From: Acidobacteriota bacterium | GTDB lineage: Bacteria > Acidobacteriota > Terriglobia > UBA7540 | DNA length: 30,443 nt | NCBI GenBank assembly: GCA_021828245.1 | Contig: JAKASC010000003.1 | Coordinates: 1-30,443, forward strand | Direction: 5' to 3' | In this document: positions 16,980 through 24,132 of the stretch, piece after piece | Numbering within the stretch: the first letter of the stretch is position 1 | How the letters are laid out: every line of letters begins with the position of its first letter | Position numbers and translations under genes: made by a program | Notes under the pieces: model-generated | Databases searched by the model: none | The model's input: the letters and a program-made list of their open reading frames with translations, nothing else | What the model was told of the DNA's origin: nothing

Positions 16980-17711
16980 ATGGCACGTTACGCCATGGTC
17001 ACGGACCTCAGGAAATGCGTCGGCTGCCAGGCCTGCACGGTGGCCTGCAACTCTGAGTGGGCGGTTCCCACCGGTTTTGCCCGCACCCATGTTCACCCTA
17101 CGGGGGTCGCCGGCACGTTCCCCCATCTTGTCTCCAGTTTTTACATTGCGCAGTGCAATCACTGCGACCATCCCGCCTGCATTGAGCCTTGTCCGACCGG
17201 CGCGACGTACCAGTCCGCCGACGGGATTGTCCACATTGACCGCGACCTGTGCATCGGCTGCGGTTATTGCGTGGAAGCGTGCCCGTATGACGCGCGCTAC
17301 ATCAATCCGGTCATTAAGAAGGCCGACAAATGCGATTTCTGCTGGCCGCGCGTTCAAAAAGGACTGGAGCCGGCTTGCGTCCTCACCTGTACCGCTCACG
17401 CAAAATTTTTTGGCGACCTGGAGGACCAAAACAGCGACGTTTTCAAAATGGTTTATGAACAGGGCGCGCGGCGGCTTGAAACGTCGGAGGTCTCGATTGG
17501 ACCCAACGTCTATTACCTGGGCAAAAAGGAAGATGTGGATCTGGTTTTCGCCAGTTTTCCACCTCATCGCCCGCGGCTGCTCCGGGCCGGGGAAGTCTGG
17601 CGGCGTTATCTGAGGCCGCTGGTCCTGGGCGCGATTGGCGCCACGTTTCTTGGCCAGGCCATTGCCTTCTTCCACCAGTTGCGGGTGGGAGAAGATGAGT
17701 TCGAAGAATAG
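16980..17711 (+). CDS. 4Fe-4S ferredoxin subunit with C-terminal membrane helix (243 aa)
   Basis: Electron-transfer (beta) subunit of the molybdoenzyme. Sixteen cysteines form four clusters: C13-x2-C16-x2-C19-x3-C23, then CNHCDHPACIEPC, then CIGCGYCVEAC and finally CDFCWPRVQKGLEPACVLTC. A hydrophobic segment near residues 212-230 (PLVLGAIGATFLGQAIAFF) anchors the C-terminus, as in the beta subunit of formate dehydrogenase-N rather than in soluble PsrB or PhsB. There is no signal peptide; such subunits normally travel with the Tat-carrying partner. It starts 62 bases after the catalytic gene and is followed after 11 bases by the cytochrome b fusion. The order A-B-C matches classic CISM operons. 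Confidence 0.93.
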   Translation: MARYAMVTDLRKCVGCQACTVACNSEWAVPTGFARTHVHPTGVAGTFPHLVSSFYIAQCNHCDHPACIEPCPTGATYQSADGIVHIDRDLCIGCGYCVEACPYDARYINPVIKKADKCDFCWPRVQKGLEPACVLTCTAHAKFFGDLEDQNSDVFKMVYEQGARRLETSEVSIGPNVYYLGKKEDVDLVFASFPPHRPRLLRAGEVWRRYLRPLVLGAIGATFLGQAIAFFHQLRVGEDEFEE

Positions 17712-17722
17712 GAGAAGGGATC

Positions 17723-19114
17723 ATGGCGACTCAACCTTTGCCCATCGCTCCCGTTCCGCTCACTGTCGAGCAGGCCGAGGCGATGTCCCAGCGGCAGATC
17801 AAAAAGCACCATGTGGCCATCATGCTGCTGCACTGGTTTAACGCCGCGGTGTGGCTGTTTGAACTGGCCACCGGCACGGCGCTGATTGCCTCGCCCTATT
17901 TTCGCGTGATGCCGTACTGGTACATCAACATGATGACGACTCTTTTCGGGTCGCGAGCCAACATGCTCCACTTCCACATCGCCGTCGGAATCCTCTGGGT
18001 CGTCGTGTTTCTGGTTTACGGCATTTTCGGGTTTCGCACTTACCTGGCCCGACAGATTCTGGGAAAGGAAATTGCTCTCGACCGCGACGACTTCCGCTGG
18101 CTGAGCATCCGCGCCTTGCGCATCCTGAAAAAGTCGGACGAACCGTTGCCACCGCAGGACAGCTACAACGCGGGCCAGAAACTTTTTGCTCTGCTCGTTT
18201 ACGCGATGATTCCCATCATCATGATAACCGGCCTCATCATGGCCTTTCATCTTGTGAGCACGGCCGTCGTTGGCTGGGCCGTGGTGCTCCACTTTACGGC
18301 CGTCGGGTTGGTAGTCTCTGGGCTGATGATTCACGTTTATATGGGCGCGGTGTTTCCGGAAGAGAAACCCGCTTTCTTTTCCATGATCACCGGCATGGTC
18401 AGCGAACTCTACGCCTATCGGCACCACTTCAAGTGGTGGAAGGAGGTCAAAATGCAGGAAGAGGCCTGGACCCATCAATTCCAGGGCGGTTCCGGCTCAA
18501 CGGGGGTTGCCTCGCCTCCACTCGGCGAGTCGGCAATTCCCTCAGTCGCGCCGGAAAAGGCTGAAGCGAAGCGCGGCTCGCCGGGGATGTTCAGGCGAAT
18601 ATTTCGCTCACCTGAATACTGGCCGCCTTACGTGGCCGGCGTCGGCCTAGGGCTCACGCTGCTGGCGACCTTTGTGCTGATGGGCCAGGGCCTGGGAGCG
18701 TCCGGGGCCTTCACCCGCTATCTGGTTGCCATTCTTGCCTGGGTAGCGCCGCACTACACCTTCCACAGTTCGTACTGGAGCAATTACATTCAGCCGGGTC
18801 AGTCGCCCCTGATAGCTTTTCTGACTTTTGAGATTTTCGGCGCGATGCTGGGGGGATTCGTTTCCGGCTGGCTCGCGGGACGATTGCGGATTACCGTGGA
18901 CAAAGGCCCACGGATTTCGCGCCGCACTCGTTACGCACTGGCCATCGCCGGAGGAATCTTGACCGGCTACGGTGCGCGGCTCGCTCGCGGCTGCACCAGC
19001 GGCTTAGGGCTTTCCGGCGGGGCCGTTCTTGCCTTTGGTGCCTGGGTTTTCATGCTCGGCGTCTTTGCCGCGGGGTTCGGCGGCGCCTGGCTGATGAGGA
19101 GGTATTGGTTATGA
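17723..19114 (+). CDS. Fusion of FdnI/PhsC-type cytochrome b with a YeeE/YedE sulfur-transport domain (463 aa)
   Basis: Two membrane modules in one chain. Residues 25-250 are a diheme cytochrome b of the formate-dehydrogenase gamma type, with candidate heme ligands His37 (LLHWFN), His83/85 (HFH), His190 and His204 (MIHVYMG). The hallmark YNAGQKLFALLVY lies near 148-160, and the ending YRHHFKWW is typical of the family. A soluble linker of about 40 residues follows. Residues 300-463 form a half YeeE/YedE domain with the signature ARLARGCTSGLGLSGG, whose Cys424 matches the conserved thiosulfate-handling Cys of that family. GGAGAAGGGATC precedes the ATG. The stop overlaps the next start as ATGA. 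The cytochrome part should move electrons between the ferredoxin subunit and quinone, while the YeeE part probably pairs with the next gene. I know separate versions of both; the fusion is the unusual feature. Confidence 0.9.
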   Translation: MATQPLPIAPVPLTVEQAEAMSQRQIKKHHVAIMLLHWFNAAVWLFELATGTALIASPYFRVMPYWYINMMTTLFGSRANMLHFHIAVGILWVVVFLVYGIFGFRTYLARQILGKEIALDRDDFRWLSIRALRILKKSDEPLPPQDSYNAGQKLFALLVYAMIPIIMITGLIMAFHLVSTAVVGWAVVLHFTAVGLVVSGLMIHVYMGAVFPEEKPAFFSMITGMVSELYAYRHHFKWWKEVKMQEEAWTHQFQGGSGSTGVASPPLGESAIPSVAPEKAEAKRGSPGMFRRIFRSPEYWPPYVAGVGLGLTLLATFVLMGQGLGASGAFTRYLVAILAWVAPHYTFHSSYWSNYIQPGQSPLIAFLTFEIFGAMLGGFVSGWLAGRLRITVDKGPRISRRTRYALAIAGGILTGYGARLARGCTSGLGLSGGAVLAFGAWVFMLGVFAAGFGGAWLMRRYWL

Positions 19115-19734
19115 GCGCTCCTTATTTTCAGACCTTTTCACTTACAACCTACCTGGCCGTATCCCTTCTTCTGGGCTTTTTCTTCGGCTTCTTCCTGGAG
19201 AGAGCTGGGTTTTCGAGCGCACACAAGCTGACGGCTCAGTTCTACTTTAAGGATTTTGCCGTCCTGAAGGTGATGTTCACAGCCATCGTGGTGGCCATGC
19301 TCGGCATCGCCTATCTTAGCCTGGTGGGCTGGCTGGATATGGGCCAAGTCTTCGTGCCTCCCACCTATCTCTGGCCGCAACTGGTCGGCGGGCTCCTGCT
19401 GGGAGCGGGGTTTATCGTTGGTGGCTATTGTCCCGGCACCTCTGCGGTGGCGGTCGCCATCGGAAAAATCGATGCCCTGCTTTTTGCCCTTGGAATTCTG
19501 ATGGGAATCTTTCTGTTCGGCGTGACAGCCCCGCGCATCACGTCTTTCAATCTCTCAGGATATTTGGGGAACCTAACAATCCCAACCTGGCTCAACCTGA
19601 ACATCGGAATTGTGGTCCTGGCTGTCGTGGTCCTAGCCATGGTGGCGTTCTGGGCGGCAGAGAAGAGCGAGGGACCGTGGAAAGTGTTCGCTCGGCTTTA
19701 TGGAAAGCCATCAAAAGGAGATGAACGGCGATGA
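19111..19734 (+). CDS. YeeE/YedE family sulfur-transport protein, half-length (207 aa)
   Basis: Membrane protein with about five hydrophobic segments, corresponding to one half of a full-length YeeE/YedE transporter. These proteins import thiosulfate or related sulfur species through conserved cysteines. The start ATG at 19111 is favoured because AGGAGG lies eight bases upstream and it overlaps the preceding stop as ATGA; an upstream in-frame TTG at 19105 is less likely. Family features are FGFFLERAGFSSAHKLTAQFY near residues 25-45 and GFIVGGYCPGTSAVAVA, with Cys107. With the YeeE domain at the end of the preceding fusion, it would make a complete two-part transporter. The stop overlaps the rhodanese-like gene by ATGA, so the three are translationally coupled. 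Confidence 0.93.
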   Translation: MSAPYFQTFSLTTYLAVSLLLGFFFGFFLERAGFSSAHKLTAQFYFKDFAVLKVMFTAIVVAMLGIAYLSLVGWLDMGQVFVPPTYLWPQLVGGLLLGAGFIVGGYCPGTSAVAVAIGKIDALLFALGILMGIFLFGVTAPRITSFNLSGYLGNLTIPTWLNLNIGIVVLAVVVLAMVAFWAAEKSEGPWKVFARLYGKPSKGDERR

Positions 19735-20393
19735 AAACCGAAATCCATTTGACCGGCAAAGGCCTGGCGGCTGCCGTCGCTATCGCCCTCGGCACGGTGC
19801 TGGCTGTGGCCGCCACGATTGCGCGCGGCACGGGCTCCGAGCCGTTAAACACTCCGGCGCTGGCCCAAAGCATCGTCCAGGAGAAAGATCGCCTCACGCC
19901 CGAGGAATTGGCGCGTTGGCTGATTGAGAAGCGAACGGATTTTCAACTCATTGATGTTCGTGAGCCGTGGAAATTCGAGGACTACCACATCCCGACGGCA
20001 ATCAATATTCCGCTGGCGCGGTTGTTTGAACCCGACGGCCTCCATCAACTTTCACGGGGAAAGACAATCGTTCTCTATGGCTCCGGGCAGGGCCATGCAG
20101 CGCAGGCGCAACTGCTGCTGAGCATGAAAGGCTACCATGCCCTATCCGTGCGCAAGGGCATCAGCGGCTGGTGGTCTGACGTGATGACGCCCACCAGCCT
20201 TCAAACCGTCGGCGCATCTCCCACAGGCTACCAACAGGCCAAACAGTTACGCGATTATTTTATGGGAACGGCCGCCCCCGCCAACGGAGCATCCCAGACC
20301 GCACCCGCCGCCGCGCCGCCACCTCCTCCACCCGTAACTCCAGAAAAGAAGGTTCCCGCCACAAGGCTGAAGCTTGGCCGCGGTTGCACATAG
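19731..20393 (+). CDS. Membrane-anchored rhodanese-like protein lacking the catalytic Cys, with a C-terminal GRGCT tail (220 aa)
   Basis: Residues 8-31 form a signal anchor, so the soluble part should face the periplasm. A rhodanese fold spans about 54-152, with FQLIDVREPWKFEDYHIPTA and RKGISGWW. The active-site loop reads LYGSGQGHAAQA, where Gly117 stands in the position of the usual catalytic Cys. Residues 180-210 are a Pro/Ala-rich tether, and the chain ends KLGRGCT. Cys219 is the only cysteine in the whole protein. It is the last gene of the molybdoenzyme operon, starting by ATGA overlap with AAGGAG upstream. The known family makes persulfide on the active-site Cys, which cannot happen here. 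A tail-borne Cys on a flexible arm recalls the SoxY carrier design, so a sulfur-carrier role is inferred. Confidence 0.85.
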   Translation: MKTEIHLTGKGLAAAVAIALGTVLAVAATIARGTGSEPLNTPALAQSIVQEKDRLTPEELARWLIEKRTDFQLIDVREPWKFEDYHIPTAINIPLARLFEPDGLHQLSRGKTIVLYGSGQGHAAQAQLLLSMKGYHALSVRKGISGWWSDVMTPTSLQTVGASPTGYQQAKQLRDYFMGTAAPANGASQTAPAAAPPPPPPVTPEKKVPATRLKLGRGCT

Positions 20394-20803
20394 AAATACC
20401 GAGGTCACGACAAAGGGAGAAATCGGCTCGAAAAGGGCAGGATTCGCGTAGCCTTGGCAAGATGCCAGGCCAATACACGTGCGGAAGGACCGCAACCGAG
20501 TGTGCTTCGCTGGCCACCTCCTGCACGGTCGGTTCGAACCTCCTTCGTCCCGGATATTTGAACCACGTCACCTTCCGCGGGGTTGGGCATCACATGCGCA
20601 GGAGGCAGGAGGTAACTGATAGTCAGTTAACCATGTCCGGCAGTACAACTCGTCGAATCGAGTGTGTGGTAGGCATGACGAGGGTCGAGGAACACTCTCG
20701 CTACGTGCGGAGGGAGCTCCTGACTTTGTCGGCGGGGCGGCGCGCCACTCGGAATGCTCAGCTTGCACCAATAGTGGCAGCTTAAGTGTTGGGTTGGCCG
20801 TGC
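20394..20803. other. Intergenic stretch between convergent genes
   Basis: About 410 bases separate the end of the sulfur operon from the end of the AhpD-like gene. Short open frames exist on both strands, but none has a plausible start signal or a recognisable protein motif. I see no strong hairpin with a T-tract that would act as a terminator. It may be decayed intergenic repeat sequence; nothing firm can be said. Confidence 0.4.
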
Positions 20804-21310
20804 CTAGGCGCTCTTCCGCGCGACGGATTCTTGGCTTGGTTTACCGGGTGCTGGACCGAGAGTGGGCTGGTACGTGCCAGCCTCTTTGCGGAAACTCACG
20901 GCAAGGCGATTCCATCCGTTGATTGCAATCACGGCCATGGTCAGGTCAACCAGTTCTTTTTCGCCGAAATGCTGTCGGGCTTTCTGGTAAACGTCATCAG
21001 GAACATGCGTGTAGCCGACGCAAGTCACCGCCTCCGTCCAGGCCAGGGCGGCCCGTTCGCGCTCGGTGAAAAATGGCGCCTCTTGCCAGACGGTCACGGC
21101 GTATAGGCGTTGCTCAGTCTCGCCCAGGGCTCGGGCGTCCTTGGTGTGCATATCCACGCAGTAGGCGCAGCCGTTCATTTGCGATGCGCGCAGCTTGACC
21201 AGTTCCAAGAGCGGCCGTTCAAGCCCGCTCGACCGCACGTACTCCTCCAGCTCCCGCATGGCCTGCACCGCGCCTGGAGCGACTTTGTCAACGTCAATTC
21301 GATGCGCCAT
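20804..21310 (-). CDS. AhpD-like / carboxymuconolactone decarboxylase family protein (168 aa)
   Basis: Small helical protein of the AhpD-like alkylhydroperoxidase group. The redox motif is C48-A-Y-C51-V-D-M-H55, which matches the CxxCxxxH proton-relay site of active members. Flanking features such as LLELVKLRASQMNG and ALAWTEAVT are typical. Length matches single-domain members (about 150-180 residues), with an additional basic tail of about 20 residues. The ATG at 21310 lies directly after GGAGGAGGA. It follows the flavoprotein gene by 46 bases and is probably cotranscribed with it, which suggests that the reductase feeds electrons to it (inference). Its natural substrate is unknown; many members of this family reduce peroxides, but others do not. 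Confidence 0.93.
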   Translation of the reverse strand: MAHRIDVDKVAPGAVQAMRELEEYVRSSGLERPLLELVKLRASQMNGCAYCVDMHTKDARALGETEQRLYAVTVWQEAPFFTERERAALAWTEAVTCVGYTHVPDDVYQKARQHFGEKELVDLTMAVIAINGWNRLAVSFRKEAGTYQPTLGPAPGKPSQESVARKSA

Positions 21311-21356
21311 TCCTCCTCCTTCTGACCTAAGAATTGATCACCTGGACTTCCAAAGG

Positions 21357-22118
21357 CTAATATCCCGCAAACTCTTCCGTCCGAATGTCGTCGTCATCAA
21401 CGCCCGAATTCGTAAGCACAGACCGGATTCCGACGACCATCTGCGGCGGTCCGGCAATGTAATAGATCGGGCCAGACTCATAAAACGCCGGCGATGCCAA
21501 GGGCTTCAGATACTTGGCGATTAACTCATAATTGATCAGGCTGCGCTCACCCTCCCACGGGAGCTGAGAGCCTTCCATGTTCGTCATGGTCGGGACGAAG
21601 TGATAATTGGGATTTTCACGTTCGAGCGCCTTAAACTCCGTCAGGAACGCGGCATCTTCCGGCCTGCGGTTGGAATAGAAGAGCACCATCTTGTGCGGGA
21701 GCTTCGCCTTGGCCGCGTGGACGACCATGCTTCGGAAAGGCGTGATCCCAATGCCTCCGGCCAGGAGAATGGCAGGACGCTTGACGTTGTTGTGCAACGT
21801 CAGGTTGCCGAAGGGGCCTTCGATTTTCACTTCTGTCCCAATGGGCATTGAGCGCAGCGCGCGCTTGCACGCCGTATCCCGCATCCGCGTGGTGAACATC
21901 AAATGGTCTTCCTCGGGCGCGCTCGCCACCGAGAAACCGCGCGTATTGCCCTCGGCATCGGTCTCTGGCGGGTTGAGCACCGTAAGATCCATAAACTGGC
22001 CGGGCTTGAAGGTCCAGCCCGGAGGCTTCTCGAACAAGAACGCCATGGTCTGCTCGGCGACCTCACGGCGGTCGAGCAGCCGCGCCTTGAAGGTGGTGGA
22101 TACGTCCGTTGTGCTCAT
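21357..22118 (-). CDS. Ferredoxin-NADP(+) reductase-like FAD/NAD(P)-binding oxidoreductase (253 aa)
   Basis: Soluble flavoprotein with an FAD-binding barrel and an NAD(P)-binding domain. The FAD motif is RGFSVASAPEED near residues 59-70, equivalent to the RxYS signature. The nucleotide-binding loop is AGGIGITPFRSM near 120-131, and the domain ends with YYIAGPPQMV followed by the C-terminal FAGY. There is no plant-type [2Fe-2S] domain, so a separate partner carries the electrons. The ATG at 22118 follows AAAGAGG at a suitable distance. It precedes the AhpD-like gene by 46 bases. Functions known in this family include ferredoxin reduction and feeding oxygenases or nitric-oxide-detoxifying systems; which applies here is not visible. 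Confidence 0.93.
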   Translation of the reverse strand: MSTTDVSTTFKARLLDRREVAEQTMAFLFEKPPGWTFKPGQFMDLTVLNPPETDAEGNTRGFSVASAPEEDHLMFTTRMRDTACKRALRSMPIGTEVKIEGPFGNLTLHNNVKRPAILLAGGIGITPFRSMVVHAAKAKLPHKMVLFYSNRRPEDAAFLTEFKALERENPNYHFVPTMTNMEGSQLPWEGERSLINYELIAKYLKPLASPAFYESGPIYYIAGPPQMVVGIRSVLTNSGVDDDDIRTEEFAGY

Positions 22119-22179
22119 CTTGAACCTCTTTTCAAATCGCCTAGAATATCCTCGTTCGCTTCAGACTACTTGTAGCTGA

Positions 22180-22446
22180 CTATCCTCGATCTGGCTGTGG
22201 TCCCTTGCAGGCCAACGACGCGACCAACACGACTCCCAGCGTCATGTTCGCATAGGCCAACGGCTTCCAGTTGGAGGGCTTATCAATGTGCGTCATGCGT
22301 AATGCGTTGCAGGCTGATCCTGCAATGGCCCACTCGCAATTGAGCGAGTCGGGAAGCCGGATTTTGAACTGATCAACGGCCTGTGGGGATAAGTCCTTGA
22401 AATCTGCCCCAGCCGTAAAATCTGCCAATTCTTCTGCTTTGGTCAT
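22180..22446 (-). pseudogene. Truncated N-terminus of a MmgE/PrpD family protein
   Basis: The first 40 residues, with LADFTAGADFKDLSPQAVDQ and KIRLPDSLNC, resemble the start of MmgE/PrpD (2-methylcitrate dehydratase-like) proteins, whose usual pattern there is DLS...LKxRxLDSLGC. Family members have about 450 residues; this frame stops after 88, and residues 45-88 do not continue the family. The ribosome-binding site is poor. It sits between the flavoprotein and the rhodanese on the same strand. I read it as a decayed remnant, possibly still transcribed with its neighbours. A genuine small protein is less likely but possible. Confidence 0.5.
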
Positions 22447-22484
22447 GACAAAGACTCAATCTTGGTTTTGCCTGGGTGATAAGT

Positions 22485-22850
22485 TCAAGCGGCCCGGTCA
22501 GAAGGCCCATTTTTCTCCTTTGCCTCCGTAGGAAAGCCCGCAGCCTCCCACTCATCAAATCCCCCCACAAGTGCATGAGCATCCGTCCAACCGTGATATA
22601 ACAACTTGACCGCCGCACGGGCGCTCGCCGACTCGTGCGGTCAGGTGCAGTAGGTCACAACCGCCTTGTTCTTAGGAATGGACTCGAGCTGCTGGTCAAG
22701 TTCGTTGAGAGCAATCCGAGTTGCGCCTTTGATTTTCCGCGCCGCTCGCTCCCACGGCCCCGGGTTGCGCACGTCAATGAACACGATCTCTTCGCCCGAG
22801 TCCAGCCGGCGTTTGACCTCTTCTTTGGTTATCCGCAATGAGTCCGTCAT
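22485..22850 (-). CDS. Single-domain rhodanese with in-frame UGA at the active site (possible selenoprotein)
   Basis: Sulfurtransferase-like domain of 121 codons, read through one TGA. ATG at 22850 follows AGGAGGAAAC, a strong ribosome-binding site. Residues 6-50 give ITKEEVKRRLDSGEEIVFID and VRNPGPWERAARKIKG. The active loop reads VVTYCT, then TGA (22643-22641) as codon 70, then PHESASARAAVKLL. The frame continues with LVGGFDEWEAAGFP, the normal rhodanese ending, to a stop at 22485. Relatives of this type usually read YCxCPxE there, so the TGA takes the place of the second Cys. A hairpin begins directly after it. Options are selenocysteine, a recent nonsense mutation (TGC to TGA) or a sequencing error. 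If the TGA is a stop, the product ends at residue 69, just after Cys68. Confidence 0.75.
22613..22640 (-). promoter_or_regulatory. Hairpin immediately after the in-frame UGA (SECIS-like candidate)
   Basis: On the minus strand the bases after TGA form a 7-bp stem CCGCACG/CGTGCGG, a 4-base bulge AGTC on the 5' side, then a 3-bp upper stem GGC/GCC closed by the loop GAGC. Bacterial selenocysteine insertion elements lie just downstream of UGA and need a short upper stem with a G early in the loop. Both are present. GC-rich coding DNA forms hairpins easily, so this supports but does not prove a SECIS. Confidence 0.4.
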
Positions 22851-22875
22851 ACGTTTCCTCCTCAACCGATTTCTG

Positions 22876-23205
22876 TCACGTCCTGAAGTGCCCGTGCGCG
22901 GCCACGAACTGACGAACCGCGTGCGCAAAATGAACGCGCTCCGCCGGCAAACCGCGTTTCCCCTCGGATTGCCTAACCGAAGCCCTGAAAAACAAAAGCT
23001 TTTCCCTGATGCGTGCTCGCGCCCATGCTATGTTGATCTCAGACTCCAAGCGGGCAAGCGCGCGAGTCAGCATCCGAGTGCCGAAATTGGCGAGCCACTT
23101 TATCCCCTCGGTCACAACCATCCAGAGCGCCAGGACAATAAAAAGCATCAGAAAAAAGAACCCCACAACCGCCACGATGACAAGATCCTCGAGTATGGCG
23201 TACAT
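22876..23205 (-). CDS. Small membrane protein of unknown function (109 aa)
   Basis: One long hydrophobic region near residues 7-34 (VIVAVVGFFFLMLFIVLALW) could cross the membrane once. A basic, helical C-terminal region follows (ARLESEINIAWARARIREKL). ATG at 23205 is chosen because AAAGGAG lies about eight bases upstream; an in-frame ATG at 23229 would add eight residues. It ends 25 bases before the rhodanese start, on the same strand, so the two may be cotranscribed. I recognise no family. Confidence 0.6.
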   Translation of the reverse strand: MYAILEDLVIVAVVGFFFLMLFIVLALWMVVTEGIKWLANFGTRMLTRALARLESEINIAWARARIREKLLFFRASVRQSEGKRGLPAERVHFAHAVRQFVAAHGHFRT

Positions 23206-23427
23206 AGCTGAAAGCTCCTTTTCTTCCATCGCTCAACCTCGCTGAAGGCTAGAGCAATGCGCGTGCCAGACCTTGGGTCGGGTGAAGGTTGCATCTGGTT
23301 GAAATTGAAGAATCAGCCCGTTCCAGAGATAGTTGAGTCGGAAGGCGCGAGCTACTTCCGGACAAAAGTGACGATCCCTCGTCGCAAAAGTTACGGAAGC
23401 AAAGAAGCGGGTTCCGAATGGAAGGAA

Positions 23428-23907
23428 TTAGTTGAGACGAGAAGTGTGACGTTTGTTTGTCGTCGTCCCCAACTCGGGTCCTCGGTTAGCGGCCCCAGGC
23501 TCCAACACAGCCGCTCTGTGGCTTTCTCTCGGTTGCCTGAGACATTCAATGACGTGGTCGGCAATCTGAACGGGCGTCCGTCGGGGCAAGGCGCAATGTT
23601 GCACATGGTCGCGAAGCAACTCATGGATTTCCGGAAAGGTTGGGTGGACGCTCTGGATAACGGCTACCTCGGTCTGAGATGGAATCCTTCGCAACAGAGT
23701 TCCAAGCTCGCGCGGAGTGGCGTCCGGGAGATAATCGCTCAAAAGCAGCAAGTCGAACGTCCCGGAGTTGACGAGGTGCAGCGCCTCCCGCGCGCTCCAC
23801 GTGGTGGTGACATCAAACCCGTATTCCTCAAGCAGAATCTGTTCCTGAATTAGCAATTCACTATCAAAATCAACAATCAGAATCCGCTTTCTGGCTTCGT
23901 TCGCCAT
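23428..23907 (-). CDS. Degenerate CheY-like receiver domain protein without output domain
   Basis: The N-terminal 110 residues follow the receiver fold: RILIVDFDSELL, then FDLLLLSDYLPD with the likely phosphoacceptor Asp, then AVIQS at the conserved Ser/Thr strand. The usual acidic pair DD/DE is split as D-F-D, and the conserved Lys before the last loop is replaced by Arg (LPRR). Phosphorylation chemistry may therefore be impaired. The last 45 residues are basic and of low complexity, with no DNA-binding domain. The ATG at 23907 has GAGG a suitable distance upstream; an in-frame ATG at 23922 is the alternative. No sensor kinase is nearby. An inverted repeat lies about 70 bases upstream. It could be an orphan regulator or a stand-alone interaction protein. 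Confidence 0.75.
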   Translation of the reverse strand: MANEARKRILIVDFDSELLIQEQILLEEYGFDVTTTWSAREALHLVNSGTFDLLLLSDYLPDATPRELGTLLRRIPSQTEVAVIQSVHPTFPEIHELLRDHVQHCALPRRTPVQIADHVIECLRQPRESHRAAVLEPGAANRGPELGTTTNKRHTSRLN

Positions 23908-23978
23908 CTCCTTGCCTCGCATGGCAGCTTAGATTGCCCAGCCTACTGGACGCCTTAGGCTTCCGCAACGACTTAAAT

Positions 23979-23996
23979 CGTCCTAACCTGATAGGA
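23979..23996. promoter_or_regulatory. Perfect inverted repeat GTCCTA-N6-TAGGAC upstream of the receiver gene
   Basis: Two 6-base arms separated by six bases, centred about 80 bases before the start codon at 23907. Position and symmetry suit a binding site for a dimeric regulator. No matching copy was noticed elsewhere in the window. Confidence 0.35.
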
Positions 23997-24132
23997 CCGA
24001 AGGTCGTCACGCCGTGCCGGGGCTGATGGTCATGCGACTCGTGCGCTGACTGATATCGCATGCGCTCAACCACTCCGCGTCCGCCGGCGCCTTGGGCGCG
24101 GAAAAGTGGCGGATGTCGAGGTAGCGCGCGGC

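Noticed and set aside
17606..18478. 290-codon minus-strand frame across the ferredoxin and cytochrome b genes
   Set aside because: It spans the junction of two well-supported genes on the other strand and is His/Asp/Arg-rich with no family features.
20692..20702. 11-base match ACACTCTCGCT shared with 12200-12210, considered as part of a dispersed repeat
   Set aside because: The match ends quickly on both sides, and at 12200 it is explained by the GH39 motif. Chance is adequate.
24048..24055. Third operator copy (CTGATATC) near 24050
   Set aside because: Only part of the 12-mer matches, and the symmetric TATC-N-GATA core is absent.
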